Shown: positions 53,926 to 63,189, counted from the first letter of the stretch. The stretch is 64,000 nucleotides of DNA from CALKJU01 sp035326425 (GCA_035326425.1 DAOLFG010000005.1:75726-139725); one strand, 5' to 3'. The notes: generated from the letters alone by a model not told the origin. Made by a program: numbers and translations.

Positions 53926-54953
53926 GGCGCCCAGGTCCGCTCGAGCAGGCTCAGCCAGTTCTCGGCCGCGATCTTGCGCACCAGCGCCTCGCCGTACTGA
54001 TGCTCCAGCATGGCCCGGATCAGGTTGGGCAGGCCCGCCACGTCGCCGATCGGCTGCGGGATGGTGGCACCATCGAAGTCCGAGCCTATGGCGACGCCGT
54101 CCTCGCCCACCGCCTTCAGCAATGCGTCGAGATGGCGGATCATGCATTCGAGCTCGGTGTCGGCCGTCATCTTGCCGTCGTGGCGCAGGAAGCCGGTGGC
54201 GAAGTTCAGGCCGACCAGGCCCCGTCGCTCGCGGATGGCGGCGAGCTGCCGTGCGGTGAGGTTGCGCGAGCTCTCGCTCAGGGCATGGACGTTTGAGTGG
54301 CTGGCGACCAGCGGTGCGTCGGAGATCGCCGCCACGTCCCAGAAGCCCTGCTCGTTCATGTGCGAGAGGTCGACCAGGATCCGCCGGGCAATACACTGCC
54401 GGATCAGCTCCTTGCCGAGGTCGGTGAGGCCGGGGCCGGTGTCGGGCGGGCTCGGGAACTTGAACGGCACGCCGTGGCCGAAGATATTGGGCCGGCTCCA
54501 TACCGGGCCGATCGAGCGCAGGCCCGCCGCCTGCAGCACCTCCAGCATGTGAAACTCGGGGTCGATGGCCTCGGCACCCTCGATGTGCATCACGGCCGCC
54601 GCCGCACCCTCGGCGACGGCGGCACGGATGGCGGCGACATCGCGGCAAATGCGCAGCTTTCCGGCCGAGGCCCGTTCGATCCGCAGCAGGATCGAGGCCA
54701 TCTTCAGGGTCGTCGCCTGCGCCTCCTCCTGGCTCGGCACCCTCGGCTGCTCGTCGGGGCCGCCCGGCGGCGAGGGCACGAAGATCGCGAACAGCCCGCC
54801 CACCATGCCGCCCTTGCGCATCCGCGGCAGGTCGAGATGCCCGCCTTCCAGCCCGGCCAGGAACCGCTCCTCGGCGCCCGGCTCGGTCTCCCGGAACAGG
54901 CGCAGCAGCACGTCGTTGTGGCCGTCGAACACAGGCACCAGCGAATCGGTCAT
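53922..54953 (-). CDS. Membrane dipeptidase (renal dipeptidase family, M19)
   Basis: This 343-residue zinc dipeptidase has HNDVL and the bridging residues VMHIEGAEAI, LVDLSHMNEQGFWDV, VASHSNVHALS and GSDFDGA. Bacterial members cleave dipeptides, including D-amino-acid ones. No signal peptide is seen, so it is cytosolic. It is the first gene of the run dipeptidase-tag-ORF-ampG, and with AmpG it suggests salvage of wall-derived peptides. It is divergent from the aldehyde dehydrogenase across 123 nt. Confidence 0.9.
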   Translation of the reverse strand: MTDSLVPVFDGHNDVLLRLFRETEPGAEERFLAGLEGGHLDLPRMRKGGMVGGLFAIFVPSPPGGPDEQPRVPSQEEAQATTLKMASILLRIERASAGKLRICRDVAAIRAAVAEGAAAAVMHIEGAEAIDPEFHMLEVLQAAGLRSIGPVWSRPNIFGHGVPFKFPSPPDTGPGLTDLGKELIRQCIARRILVDLSHMNEQGFWDVAAISDAPLVASHSNVHALSESSRNLTARQLAAIRERRGLVGLNFATGFLRHDGKMTADTELECMIRHLDALLKAVGEDGVAIGSDFDGATIPQPIGDVAGLPNLIRAMLEHQYGEALVRKIAAENWLSLLERTWAP

Positions 54954-55076
54954 CGAGCAGTCCAGCCGCCAAGGTTGTCGCGCAGCCAATGCCACCGATC
55001 GGCGCCGAAGGGTAGCGGGCTCGCCCGATATGGCCGTGCGATGGTAAACGGCTGGCGAACGACAGCGAGCGGGTCC

Positions 55077-56465
55077 ATGTCCATCCAGCAGACCATCAGT
55101 CCCGTCGACGGGCGCGTCTATGTCGAGCGCGAGCTGGCGGGTGAAGCGGCGATCGCCACGGCCCTCGACAAGGCCGAGGCCGCGCGCAAGGGCTGGCGCG
55201 AGACCCCGGTCGCCGAGCGGCAGGCGATCCTTTCGCGCTTCGTCGACGCCATGCTGGCGCAGGCGCCGGCCGCCGCCGAGGAGATCACCTGGCAGATGGG
55301 CCGCCCCATCGGCCAGAGCCCGGGCGAGCTGCGCGGCTTCGAGGAACGCTCGCGCTACATGATCGGCATGGCCGCCGAGGCGCTGGCCGACATCCGCTTC
55401 GACGACAAGCCGGGCTTCGTCCGCTTCATCCGCCGCGAGCCGGTGGGCACCGTCTTCGTCATAGCCCCCTGGAACTACCCCTACCTGACCGCAGTCAATT
55501 CGATCGTCCCGGCCCTGCTCGCCGGCAACGCGGTGATCCTGAAGCACTCCGCCCAGACTCCGCTGGTCGCCGAGCGTTTCGCCTCGGCATTGGCCGAGGC
55601 CGGCCTGCCCGACGGCGTGTTCCAGTACCTGCATCTCGCCCACGCCGACGCGCTCCGCATCGTCGCCAGCGGCCGCATCGCCCACACCTCGTTCACCGGT
55701 TCGGTGCAGGGCGGCCGCGAGGTGGCGGCGGCGGCCGGCAGGACCTTCGGCTCGACCACGCTGGAGCTGGGCGGCAAGGATCCGGCCTATGTCCGCGCCG
55801 ATGCCGATCTCCAGCACGCAATCGAGAACATCGGCGACGGCGTGTTCTTCAATTCCGGCCAGTGCTGCTGCGGCGTCGAGCGCGTCTACGTCCATGCCGA
55901 CGTCCACGACCGCTTCGTCGAGGGTCTCGCCGCCTTCGCCTCCGGCTACCGCCTGGGCGATCCGACCGAATCCTCGACCAACCTCGGCCCCATGGCCCGT
56001 GCCCGCACCGCCGACCTCGTCCGCGACCACGTCGCCGCCGCCATCGCCGCCGGCGCCAGGGCGCTGGTCGACCTCCACCGCTTCGACCGCGATCGTCGCG
56101 GCTCCTGCTACGTCGCCCCGCAGGTGCTCACCGGCGTCGACCACAGGATGAAGCTGATGTGGGAGGAGACTTTCGGGCCGGTCGCCGGCGTGATGAAGGT
56201 GGCCTCCGACCAGGAGGCCACCGCCCTCATGAACGACAGCCCCTACGGGCTCACCGCCGCCGTCTGGACCAGCGACGTCAAGGCCGCCGAGCGCATCGGC
56301 GACGCGCTCGAGACAGGCACGGTGTTCATGAACCGCTGCGACTATCTCGATCCGGCGCTCGCCTGGACGGGGGTGAAGGATTCGGGGCGCGGCGTGTCGC
56401 TATCGCGACTGGCCTACGAGCATCTGACGCGGCCGAAGAGCTTTCATCTGCGTCGCGTCGGGTGA
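55077..56465 (+). CDS. Aldehyde dehydrogenase family protein
   Basis: This 462-residue NAD(P)-dependent dehydrogenase has VIAPWNYPYLTAVNSIVPALLAGN, the catalytic glutamate in TLELGGKDPAYV and the active-site cysteine in FFNSGQCCCGVERVYV. The site has three consecutive cysteines. The late EETFGPVAGVM and PYGLTAAVWT are standard. The set resembles succinate-semialdehyde-type enzymes, but no specific substrate can be assigned. It is divergent from the dipeptidase, and a 411-nt gap follows. Confidence 0.9.
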   Translation: MSIQQTISPVDGRVYVERELAGEAAIATALDKAEAARKGWRETPVAERQAILSRFVDAMLAQAPAAAEEITWQMGRPIGQSPGELRGFEERSRYMIGMAAEALADIRFDDKPGFVRFIRREPVGTVFVIAPWNYPYLTAVNSIVPALLAGNAVILKHSAQTPLVAERFASALAEAGLPDGVFQYLHLAHADALRIVASGRIAHTSFTGSVQGGREVAAAAGRTFGSTTLELGGKDPAYVRADADLQHAIENIGDGVFFNSGQCCCGVERVYVHADVHDRFVEGLAAFASGYRLGDPTESSTNLGPMARARTADLVRDHVAAAIAAGARALVDLHRFDRDRRGSCYVAPQVLTGVDHRMKLMWEETFGPVAGVMKVASDQEATALMNDSPYGLTAAVWTSDVKAAERIGDALETGTVFMNRCDYLDPALAWTGVKDSGRGVSLSRLAYEHLTRPKSFHLRRVG

Positions 56466-56876
56466 CTTGCGCAGATATCGAGGCACCGGATTGCCCAGGC
56501 CTGCGCCGCCGGATCCTGCAAGAGGCGCTCGACCGGTGCTCGGGGCCGGGTCCGGGCCGCCGGTGACCGGCGAATGTCGCTTCTGCCGAGACGATGGCCG
56601 CCCATCTCCGCGCGACGCAGTGTGCTGATCGTAAACGATCTGTTCTCCTCGACTTGGGCTATTCGCTTCCCCGGGCTTCGACGGTTGGTCGGGCCGGCAT
56701 GAATGTTCCAGAATCGGGCCGATTGCCGTCGATGTGAGACGCTTCACATTGAAACAACAAAGAACTGCCGCAGGCTTCGTATTAATCTGATTCTAAGGAA
56801 GTATCTCGCCCCTCAACTTTCCCGCCTCGCCTGCTAGGCTGCGGCCGAGGAACGTCGTGAAGCGGGGAATGCCTCC
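56466..56876 (+). other. Long intergenic region before the imelysin cluster
   Basis: 411 nt without a supported gene. It contains the CRP-like palindrome at 56733-56748 and, nearer the imelysin gene, an AT-richer stretch (TTAATCTGATTCTAA at 56782-56796), which stands out against the GC-rich background and may hold the promoter. A 115-codon open frame on the minus strand (56400-56747) overlaps the end of the aldehyde dehydrogenase and looks like a shadow. Confidence 0.6.
56733..56748. promoter_or_regulatory. CRP-like binding site
   Basis: TGTGAGACGCTTCACA is a perfect TGTGA-N6-TCACA palindrome, the CRP consensus core. It is 128 nt upstream of the first imelysin start. The window also encodes two class III cyclases and a CNB protein, though no DNA-binding CRP protein is seen here. 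Confidence 0.5.
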
Positions 56877-58154
56877 ATGTCCATGAAATGGCCCTTGTCG
56901 GCGGTGGCGGCGGTTGCCGCCGGCCTGATGGGCTCGGCTGCGTCGGCGGCGGTCGATCCGGCCGCGGTGCTGAAGTCCTATGCCGATGTCGCCCAGGCGA
57001 CCTATGCCGATTCGCGCATTGCCGCCGAGGCCCTCTTGTCGGCCGTGCGCAACCTCGTGGCCGAGCCGACCGAGGCCAACCTGCAGGCGGCGCGCCAAGC
57101 CTGGCTGGCGTCGCGCGTGCCCTATATGCAGAGCGAGGGCTACCGCTTCGGCAACGCCATCGTCGACGACTGGGAGGGCAAGGTGAACGCCTGGCCGCTC
57201 GACGAGGGGCTGATCGACTATGTCGACACGGGCAGCTACGGCGACAGCTCCGACGAGAATCCCTGGTACACCGCCAACGTCATCGCCCATCCGCAGCTCA
57301 AGATCGGCGGCAAGACCATCGACGCCGCCGGCATCTCCAGGGAGCTGCTGGCCGACACCCTGCAGGAGGCCGGCGGGCTCGAGGCCAATGTCGCCACCGG
57401 CTATCACGCCGTCGAGTTTCTGCTCTGGGGACAGGATCTCAACGGCACCGGGCCGGGCGCCGGCAACCGTCCCGTCAGCGATTTCGACCGTACCACCTGC
57501 ACCGGCGGCAACTGCGACCGCCGTGCCGCCTACCTGCTGACCGCCACCGAGCTGCTGGTCGACGATCTGAAGGAGATGGAAGCCGCCTGGGGAGCGGACG
57601 GCGAGGCGCGCAAGGCGGTCGTCGACGGCGCCGACGCCGGCCTGACCGCCATCCTCACCGGCCTCGGCAGCCTGTCCTATGGCGAGCTGGCCGGCGAGCG
57701 CATGAAGCTGGGCCTGCTGCTGCACGATCCGGAGGAGGAGCACGACTGCTTCAGCGACAACACCCACAACTCGCACTACTACGACGAGAAGGGGATGCTG
57801 AACATCTACGCCGGCAAGTACACCCGGCTGGACGGCAGCGTCGCCGGCGGCGTTGGCATCGGCGATCTCGCCAGGGAGAAGGCGCCGGCCGAGGACGCCA
57901 AGGTGCGCGAGACCATGGCGGCGGCGGAAGCCGCGCTGGGCAAGATCAAGAGCACGGCGGATTCCGGCACCATGGCCTACGACCAGATGCTGGGCGAGGG
58001 CAATGCCGAGGGCAACAAGCTGGTCGACGATGCCGTGCAGGCATTGGTGGCCCAGGCCCATGCCGTCGAGGCGCTGGTGACGGCGCTGGGCCTCACCATC
58101 GAGGTCGAGGGTTCCGACAGCCTCGACAATCCGGGGGCGGTCGGGGCGCAGTGA
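56877..58154 (+). CDS. Imelysin (M75/ICMP) iron-acquisition protein
   Basis: This 425-residue secreted protein has an N-terminal signal (WPLSAVAAVAAGLMGSAASA). It contains two helical bundle domains, with the GxHxxE motif in ATGYHAVEFLLWGQD and the conserved DPEEEHDCFSDNTHNSHYYD segment. Imelysin-like proteins are periplasmic or surface iron-uptake factors; the peptidase name is historical. It starts the five-gene cluster. GGGGAA lies upstream of the ATG. The next gene overlaps its stop (GTGA). Confidence 0.9.
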   Translation: MSMKWPLSAVAAVAAGLMGSAASAAVDPAAVLKSYADVAQATYADSRIAAEALLSAVRNLVAEPTEANLQAARQAWLASRVPYMQSEGYRFGNAIVDDWEGKVNAWPLDEGLIDYVDTGSYGDSSDENPWYTANVIAHPQLKIGGKTIDAAGISRELLADTLQEAGGLEANVATGYHAVEFLLWGQDLNGTGPGAGNRPVSDFDRTTCTGGNCDRRAAYLLTATELLVDDLKEMEAAWGADGEARKAVVDGADAGLTAILTGLGSLSYGELAGERMKLGLLLHDPEEEHDCFSDNTHNSHYYDEKGMLNIYAGKYTRLDGSVAGGVGIGDLAREKAPAEDAKVRETMAAAEAALGKIKSTADSGTMAYDQMLGEGNAEGNKLVDDAVQALVAQAHAVEALVTALGLTIEVEGSDSLDNPGAVGAQ

Positions 58155-59578
58155 GGCTGCCGTTCTCCCGGCGGTCGGTGCTGCGTGGTGCCGCGGCCTG
58201 CGGCGCCTTCATGGCGTTGCCGGCTGCCGGCGGCGACGGTCACGAGCTGGTGGCGGCTGCGCGGCCGCAGGCGATCCTGCCGCCGCCGGCCGGCGCCACG
58301 CCCTGCTGGTCCTACAACGAGGGCGGGCCGGTGCTACGGACCAGGGAGGGCCAGCCGTTCCGCGCCCAACTGGTCAACCGGCTGCCGGAGCACACCAGCA
58401 TCCACTGGCACGGCATCCGCCTGCCCAATCCGATGGACGGCGTGCCCTGGCTGACGCAGCGGCCCGCCTTCCCGGGCGAAAGCTTCGACTACCTGTTCAC
58501 GCCGCCCGATGCCGGCAGCTTCTTCTTCCATTCGCACTGCAACAGCGTCGAGCAGCTCGGTCGCGGCCTGTTCGGCATCCTGATCGTCGACGAGGCCGAG
58601 CCACCGGACTTCGCCGCCGACGTCGTCGTCGCCTGCCGCGACTGGAACATCGACCCGACCGGCCGCTTCCTGCCGCTCAGCACCAGCGCCGGCGCCTCGA
58701 AGGCGGGGACGTTCGGCGGCGTCCACACCGTCAACGGCCTCATCGATCCGGTGCTCGACCTGCCGACCGGCGGCTGGGCGCGGCTCCGGGTGATGAACCT
58801 CGACATGAGCCGGATCATGGCGATCTCGGTCCTCGACGCCGAGGCCTGGGTGGTCGCCACCGACGGCATTCCGGTCGAGCCCTTCCCGCTCGCCGACTGG
58901 ATGCTGGGACCGGCGATGCGGATCGACGTCGCGGTCAGGGCTTCCGACACGCCCGGTGCCGAGTTCCGGCTGGTCAACACCTTCTCGGCCGATCTCTGGG
59001 TGATCGCCCGCGGTCGGGCCAGCGGCCGCGCCCTGCGTGGCGTTCCGGCGAGCCCGCCGCAGCTACCGCCGGGTCGCGTGCCCGAGCCCGACCTCACCGG
59101 CGCTGCCGAGCTCAAGCTGAACTTCTCGGCCTCGATCGGCCAGGCCGGCATATCGCCCGTCGATCCCAACGAGCGCGACGCCGCCCGCGCCCTGCTGCCA
59201 CCCGGCGCCTCGGTCGAGGACTCGCTGTGTGTCGCCAGCCAGAGCTTCTGGGCGATCAACAAGACGCCCTGGCGCGGCCAGCGCGAGGGCGACAGGCCGC
59301 CGCCGCTGTTCGAGCTCGACCGCGGCCGGACCTGCGTGCTGGAGCTGGTCAACGCCACGCCGCAGATGCACCCGATCCACCTCCACGGCCACAGCTTCAC
59401 GGTGCTGAGGTCCAACAAGGACGATGTGCGGCGCCATGTGGCCGACACCGCCCTGGTCCGGCCGAAGGAGCGGCTGACCGTGGCGTTCGTCGCCGACAAT
59501 CCGGGCGACTGGATGCTCCACTGCCACATCATCGAGCACCAGGACACCGGCATGATGGGCTATTTTCGCGTCGCATGA
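58151..59578 (+). CDS. Multicopper oxidase, Tat-exported
   Basis: This 475-residue copper oxidase has all four copper-binding segments: HWHG and HSHC early, then HPIHLHGHSF and HCHIIEHQDTGM near the end. SRRSVLRGAAACGAFMA at the start is a twin-arginine signal, so it is exported folded with copper. The enzyme could oxidise Fe(II) or Cu(I). It is placed between the first imelysin and the di-heme protein, which is not the layout I would expect for this cluster. The GTG start overlaps the imelysin stop. Confidence 0.9.
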   Translation: MRLPFSRRSVLRGAAACGAFMALPAAGGDGHELVAAARPQAILPPPAGATPCWSYNEGGPVLRTREGQPFRAQLVNRLPEHTSIHWHGIRLPNPMDGVPWLTQRPAFPGESFDYLFTPPDAGSFFFHSHCNSVEQLGRGLFGILIVDEAEPPDFAADVVVACRDWNIDPTGRFLPLSTSAGASKAGTFGGVHTVNGLIDPVLDLPTGGWARLRVMNLDMSRIMAISVLDAEAWVVATDGIPVEPFPLADWMLGPAMRIDVAVRASDTPGAEFRLVNTFSADLWVIARGRASGRALRGVPASPPQLPPGRVPEPDLTGAAELKLNFSASIGQAGISPVDPNERDAARALLPPGASVEDSLCVASQSFWAINKTPWRGQREGDRPPPLFELDRGRTCVLELVNATPQMHPIHLHGHSFTVLRSNKDDVRRHVADTALVRPKERLTVAFVADNPGDWMLHCHIIEHQDTGMMGYFRVA

Positions 59579-60759
59579 GGACCGCCCCGGCCGCCACCGT
59601 GCTGCTGGCCGCGCTCGTGACGGCCGCCCCGGCGGTCGTGGCGGGCGAGCGCAACCTCGATGCCGTGCTCGGCCGTGCCCTGTTCGACCGCGCCTGGGTG
59701 CCGGCGCCGGCCTCGACCCGGTCGGCCGACGGTCTGGGGCCGCTGTTCAACGCCCGCTCCTGCAGCGCCTGCCACGGCCTGCGCGGCTTGTCGCCGGCCT
59801 CGACCAACCCGTTCGCGCTGACCCTGAAGTTGGGCGACGATCCGCTCTACGGCCAGCAGATCCAGACCTTCGCCGCTCTCGGCCTCGATGGCGAGGGTAG
59901 GGTGTCGGTCGAGGACGGGCCGCGAGGCCGCGAGGCGCGGTTGGTCGACGCGCCACAGGGACCGCTGGATGCCGCCACCACCCGCTCGCTGCGCCACGCC
60001 CCGACGATCTCGGGCATCGGGCTCCTGGCGCTGATCACCGAGACCGACATCCTGGCCGGCGCCGATCCGGACGACCGCGACGGCGACGGCGTCTCCGGCC
60101 GCCCCAACCTGCTGGGCGAGCGCCGCCGGCTCGGCCGGTTCGGCTGGAAGGCGGCGCATGCGTCGCTGGCCGAGCAGAATGCCACCGCCTTCGCGCTCGA
60201 TCTCGGGCTCGGCACGCCCATCCACCCGGCATCCTGGGCCGACTGCACCGACAGGCAGCCGGGCTGCCGGAGCGCGCCGCAGGGCGGCAGCGCGGACGCC
60301 CCCGAGATCACGCCCGAGATGGCGCGGCTGGTGGACCTGTTCGTCTCGCTGATCCCCGCACCGCGCCCGGCTGCCGATCCGGAAGGGCTGGCGCTGTTCG
60401 AGGCCACCGGCTGCGCCGCCTGCCACCGGCCGACCTGGCAGGTCGTACGGACCGGGGCGGTGGTGCCATCGACGATCGCGCCCTTCACGGACATGCTGCT
60501 GCACGACATGGGCGAGCCGCTGGCCGACGACCTGGTCGAGGGCGATGCCGCCGGCGGCGAGTGGCGCACGCCGCCGCTCTGGGGTATCGCTGCGCGCCTG
60601 GAGGTGGGCCTCCCGGCCTTCCTGCACGACGGCCGGGCCTCGACGCTGGAGGCCGCCATCGGCTGGCATGCAGGCGAGGCCGCTTCGGCCGTCCATCGCT
60701 TCGATGCCCTCGCCGAGCCCGAGCGCCAGCGCCTCCTGGCCTTCCTGTCGGGACTTTGA
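59575..60759 (+). CDS. Di-heme oxidoreductase (DUF1111 / thiol oxidoreductase-like)
   Basis: This 394-residue periplasmic cytochrome c has two CxxCH motifs: NARSCSACHGL (about residue 62) and TGCAACHRP (about residue 281). Its signal peptide ends near AVVAGERN. It belongs to the di-heme family once called thiol oxidoreductase, which resembles bacterial peroxidases such as MauG/CcpA. It commonly occurs between imelysin genes, as here, and may transfer electrons in iron uptake. The ATG overlaps the multicopper oxidase stop (ATGA). Confidence 0.88.
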   Translation: MRTAPAATVLLAALVTAAPAVVAGERNLDAVLGRALFDRAWVPAPASTRSADGLGPLFNARSCSACHGLRGLSPASTNPFALTLKLGDDPLYGQQIQTFAALGLDGEGRVSVEDGPRGREARLVDAPQGPLDAATTRSLRHAPTISGIGLLALITETDILAGADPDDRDGDGVSGRPNLLGERRRLGRFGWKAAHASLAEQNATAFALDLGLGTPIHPASWADCTDRQPGCRSAPQGGSADAPEITPEMARLVDLFVSLIPAPRPAADPEGLALFEATGCAACHRPTWQVVRTGAVVPSTIAPFTDMLLHDMGEPLADDLVEGDAAGGEWRTPPLWGIAARLEVGLPAFLHDGRASTLEAAIGWHAGEAASAVHRFDALAEPERQRLLAFLSGL

Positions 60760-60762
60760 GCC

Positions 60763-61848
60763 ATGCGCCGCCTGCTGGTCCTGCTGATCCTCCTGCTGCC
60801 CGCGCCCGTGGCGGCCCGCACCGATGCCGAGTGGACGGCGTTCAACCTCGAGCTCGCCCGGCAATATGTCGCCCCGCGCTTCGAGGCGCTGGCGATCGCG
60901 GCGGGTGGCCTCGACGAGGCGGCGGGGGCGTTCTGCCGCCAGCCGGCGGCCGAGCCGCTGGCCCGGCTGCGCGAGGCCTTCGTGACGACGACGGTGGCCT
61001 GGGCCGCAGTCGAGCACCTGCGCACCGGCCCGGCTTCGATCGCCAACCGTGTCGAGCGGATCTACTTCTGGCCGGAGCGCAAGAACGTCACCCAGCGCCA
61101 GCTCGCGGCCCTGCTGCGCCGGCCTGAAGCCGCCTCGCTCACCGCCGCCGACCTCGCCGGCGGCAGCGTCGCCGTGCAGGGCCTGCCGGCACTCGAGATG
61201 CTGATCCATGGCGACGAGGCCGAGGCGGCGCTGCTGGCCGGTGACATGGCGCGATGCGGCGTGGTCGGGGCGATCGCCTCCAATGTCGCGGCCATCGCGG
61301 CGGACCTCGCGCGCGAATGGTCGGCGCCCGACGGCTTCCAGGCCGTGCTGGACCGTCCCGAGACCCCCAACCCGTTCTTCGCCGACGGTGCCGAGGCGGC
61401 GCGGCGGCTGTTCAACGACCTGCTGACGCTGTTCCAGCTCGTCGGCGACGTGAAGCTGCAGGCGCCGATGGGCGAGAGCCTCGATCGGGCGCGCCCCACC
61501 CTGACCGAGGGCTGGCGAAGCGGCCGGTCGTTGCGGATGATCGCCGCCAACCTGGCCAGCGCCAGGGCGATGTTCGGCGCCGAGGGCGGCTTCGGCCTGC
61601 ACAGCCTGCTGTTCGAGGGGATGGACTCGCGCGAGATCGACCGCGAGGTGCAGAACGCCTTCGATGCCGCCGAGACGGCGCTGGCGGCTATCCCCGAGCC
61701 GCTGGACCGGGCGGTGCAGACCGAGGAGGGGAGAGCGGCCGTCATGACCTTCCTGCATCATTGGCGCCGGGCGCGCGACCAGGTCGCCCAGCGGTTCGGT
61801 CCCACCGTCGGCATCGCGGTCGGCTTCAATGCCCTCGATGGCGATTGA
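60763..61848 (+). CDS. Second imelysin-family protein
   Basis: This 361-residue secreted protein has a signal peptide (RRLLVLLILLLPAPVAA). It is a divergent imelysin: GLPALEMLIHGD sits where the GxHxxE motif would be, with the histidine replaced. Two-imelysin clusters of this type are common. The protein may bind partner or iron but lacks the usual motif. It starts 3 nt after the di-heme gene and overlaps DUF1513. Confidence 0.82.
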   Translation: MRRLLVLLILLLPAPVAARTDAEWTAFNLELARQYVAPRFEALAIAAGGLDEAAGAFCRQPAAEPLARLREAFVTTTVAWAAVEHLRTGPASIANRVERIYFWPERKNVTQRQLAALLRRPEAASLTAADLAGGSVAVQGLPALEMLIHGDEAEAALLAGDMARCGVVGAIASNVAAIAADLAREWSAPDGFQAVLDRPETPNPFFADGAEAARRLFNDLLTLFQLVGDVKLQAPMGESLDRARPTLTEGWRSGRSLRMIAANLASARAMFGAEGGFGLHSLLFEGMDSREIDREVQNAFDAAETALAAIPEPLDRAVQTEEGRAAVMTFLHHWRRARDQVAQRFGPTVGIAVGFNALDGD

Positions 61849-62914
61849 CCGGCGCCGCCTGCTGGCGTTGGCGGCCGCCGCTCTGCTGCCGCTGCCGGCC
61901 CGTGCCGCCGCACCCTGGCTGGTGAGTGCCGCCGCCGATTTCGAGGGCAGGTTCCTGCTGGCGGCGCTGGATTCCGACGGCTCGCTGCGCTGGCGCGCCG
62001 ATCTGCCGGAACGTGGCCACGGTCTCGCCCGCCGGCCGGGGACCGGCGAGCTGGTGGCGATGGCGCGCCGGCCCGGCCGCTATGCGCGCATCCTCGATCC
62101 GGCGAGCGGTGCGGTGCTGGCGAGCCTCGTACCCGCCGAGGCCCGCGGCTTCGGTGGTCACGCCACCTTCTCGGCGGACGGCCGTTTCCTGTTCACCAGC
62201 GAGGAGGAGGCGGTCGAGGAACGCGGCCTGATCGGGGTGCGTGACGGTCTGGCCGGATGGCAGCAGGTGGCCGAGCTGTCCAGCGGCGGCATCGGTCCGC
62301 ACGACTTGGCGCTGCTGCCGGGCGGCGATGCGATGGTGGTGGCGAATGGCGGTATCACCACCTCGGTCGAGCTGGAACGGGCGGCGCTGACCGATGGCGA
62401 GCTGGATTCGGCGATCCTGGTGCTCGATCCGCGCGACGGCGGCGAGCTGCGCCGCCTGCGCCTGGACGGCGAGCTGGCCGAGCTGTCGCTGCGGCACCTC
62501 TCCGTCGACCGCGACCGCCGGATAGCCTTCGCGGCCCAGAACCAGGGCTCGGCCGACTATGACGGGCCGCTGGTCGGGCTGATCGAGCCCGATGGCAGGT
62601 TGCGCTGGCTGGAGGCGCCGGCCGGCCTGGGATGGCGGCTGCGCGGCTATGTCGGCTCGGTGGCGTTCGCTGGCGGCGGACGGCTGGTGGTCGCGACCTC
62701 GCCGCGCGGCGGCAGGGCGATCGTCTGGGACACAGCCGAAGGGCGGCTGCTGGCCGAGGTCGGGCTCGCCGACGTCTGCGGCGTCGCCGCCACGGATGCC
62801 GGCATCCTGCTCAGCAGCGGCGGCGGGGCGCTGTGCGCCCTGGCGGACGCCGGCGCCGCCCTTTCAGCCCTGCCCGGTCCCACTTTCCGGTGGGACAACC
62901 ACATGCTGGGCTAG
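61838..62914 (+). CDS. DUF1513 beta-propeller protein
   Basis: This 358-residue protein has an N-terminal RRRLLALAAAALLPLPARA signal (possible Tat, since RRR precedes it) and then a DUF1513 seven-bladed-propeller-like repeat (GHATFSADGRFLFTSE, GIGPHDLALLPGGDAMVVANGG). It usually closes imelysin clusters and has no known biochemical function. Two in-frame ATGs (61829 and 61838) are possible. Its stop overlaps the convergent usg gene within CTAG. Confidence 0.85.
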   Translation: MAIDRRRLLALAAAALLPLPARAAAPWLVSAAADFEGRFLLAALDSDGSLRWRADLPERGHGLARRPGTGELVAMARRPGRYARILDPASGAVLASLVPAEARGFGGHATFSADGRFLFTSEEEAVEERGLIGVRDGLAGWQQVAELSSGGIGPHDLALLPGGDAMVVANGGITTSVELERAALTDGELDSAILVLDPRDGGELRRLRLDGELAELSLRHLSVDRDRRIAFAAQNQGSADYDGPLVGLIEPDGRLRWLEAPAGLGWRLRGYVGSVAFAGGGRLVVATSPRGGRAIVWDTAEGRLLAEVGLADVCGVAATDAGILLSSGGGALCALADAGAALSALPGPTFRWDNHMLG

Positions 62915-63189
62915 TGGAGCTGGAAGCTGGCCGCCACGCTGCGGTATCCGGCGGGCGTCAGCAAGGCCAAGCGGGTGACCCGGACCGAATGCAGCGGTCC
63001 CTCGATGTTCTCGGTCCAGTAGTCGAGGAAGCGGCGGAGCACCGGGAACTTGGGCTGGATGTCGTAATGCTGCCAGACGAAGGTCTGCAGCACGCTGGGA
63101 TGGTCGGGAAGCCTGTAGAGGATTTCGGCCGTAGCCAGCCGGTAGCCTTGGAGCTGCAACTTCATCGCCTCGTGCCGATCCACCTGCAT
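62911..63189 (-). CDS. Usg family protein
   Basis: This 92-residue protein matches the Usg family, named from a gene beside trp genes, with function unknown. The core LQLQGYRLATAEILYRLPDHP, QTFVWQHYDIQPKFPVLRRFLDYW and GPLHSVRV is characteristic. AGGAGG lies 6 nt before the ATG at 63189. It is divergent from groES across 257 nt and convergent with DUF1513. It is known mainly from alphaproteobacteria. Confidence 0.85.
   Translation of the reverse strand: MQVDRHEAMKLQLQGYRLATAEILYRLPDHPSVLQTFVWQHYDIQPKFPVLRRFLDYWTENIEGPLHSVRVTRLALLTPAGYRSVAASFQLH

Noticed and set aside
56400..56747. A 115-codon minus-strand frame over the aldehyde dehydrogenase end and the gap
   Set aside because: Pro/Arg/Ser-rich, without recognised features or a ribosome site, and partly antisense to a real gene.
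56782..56796. TTAATCTGATTCTAA as an iron-response (ICE/Irr-like) box
   Set aside because: Symmetry is poor: the left arm does not match TTAGAA, so it is kept only as AT-rich promoter context.
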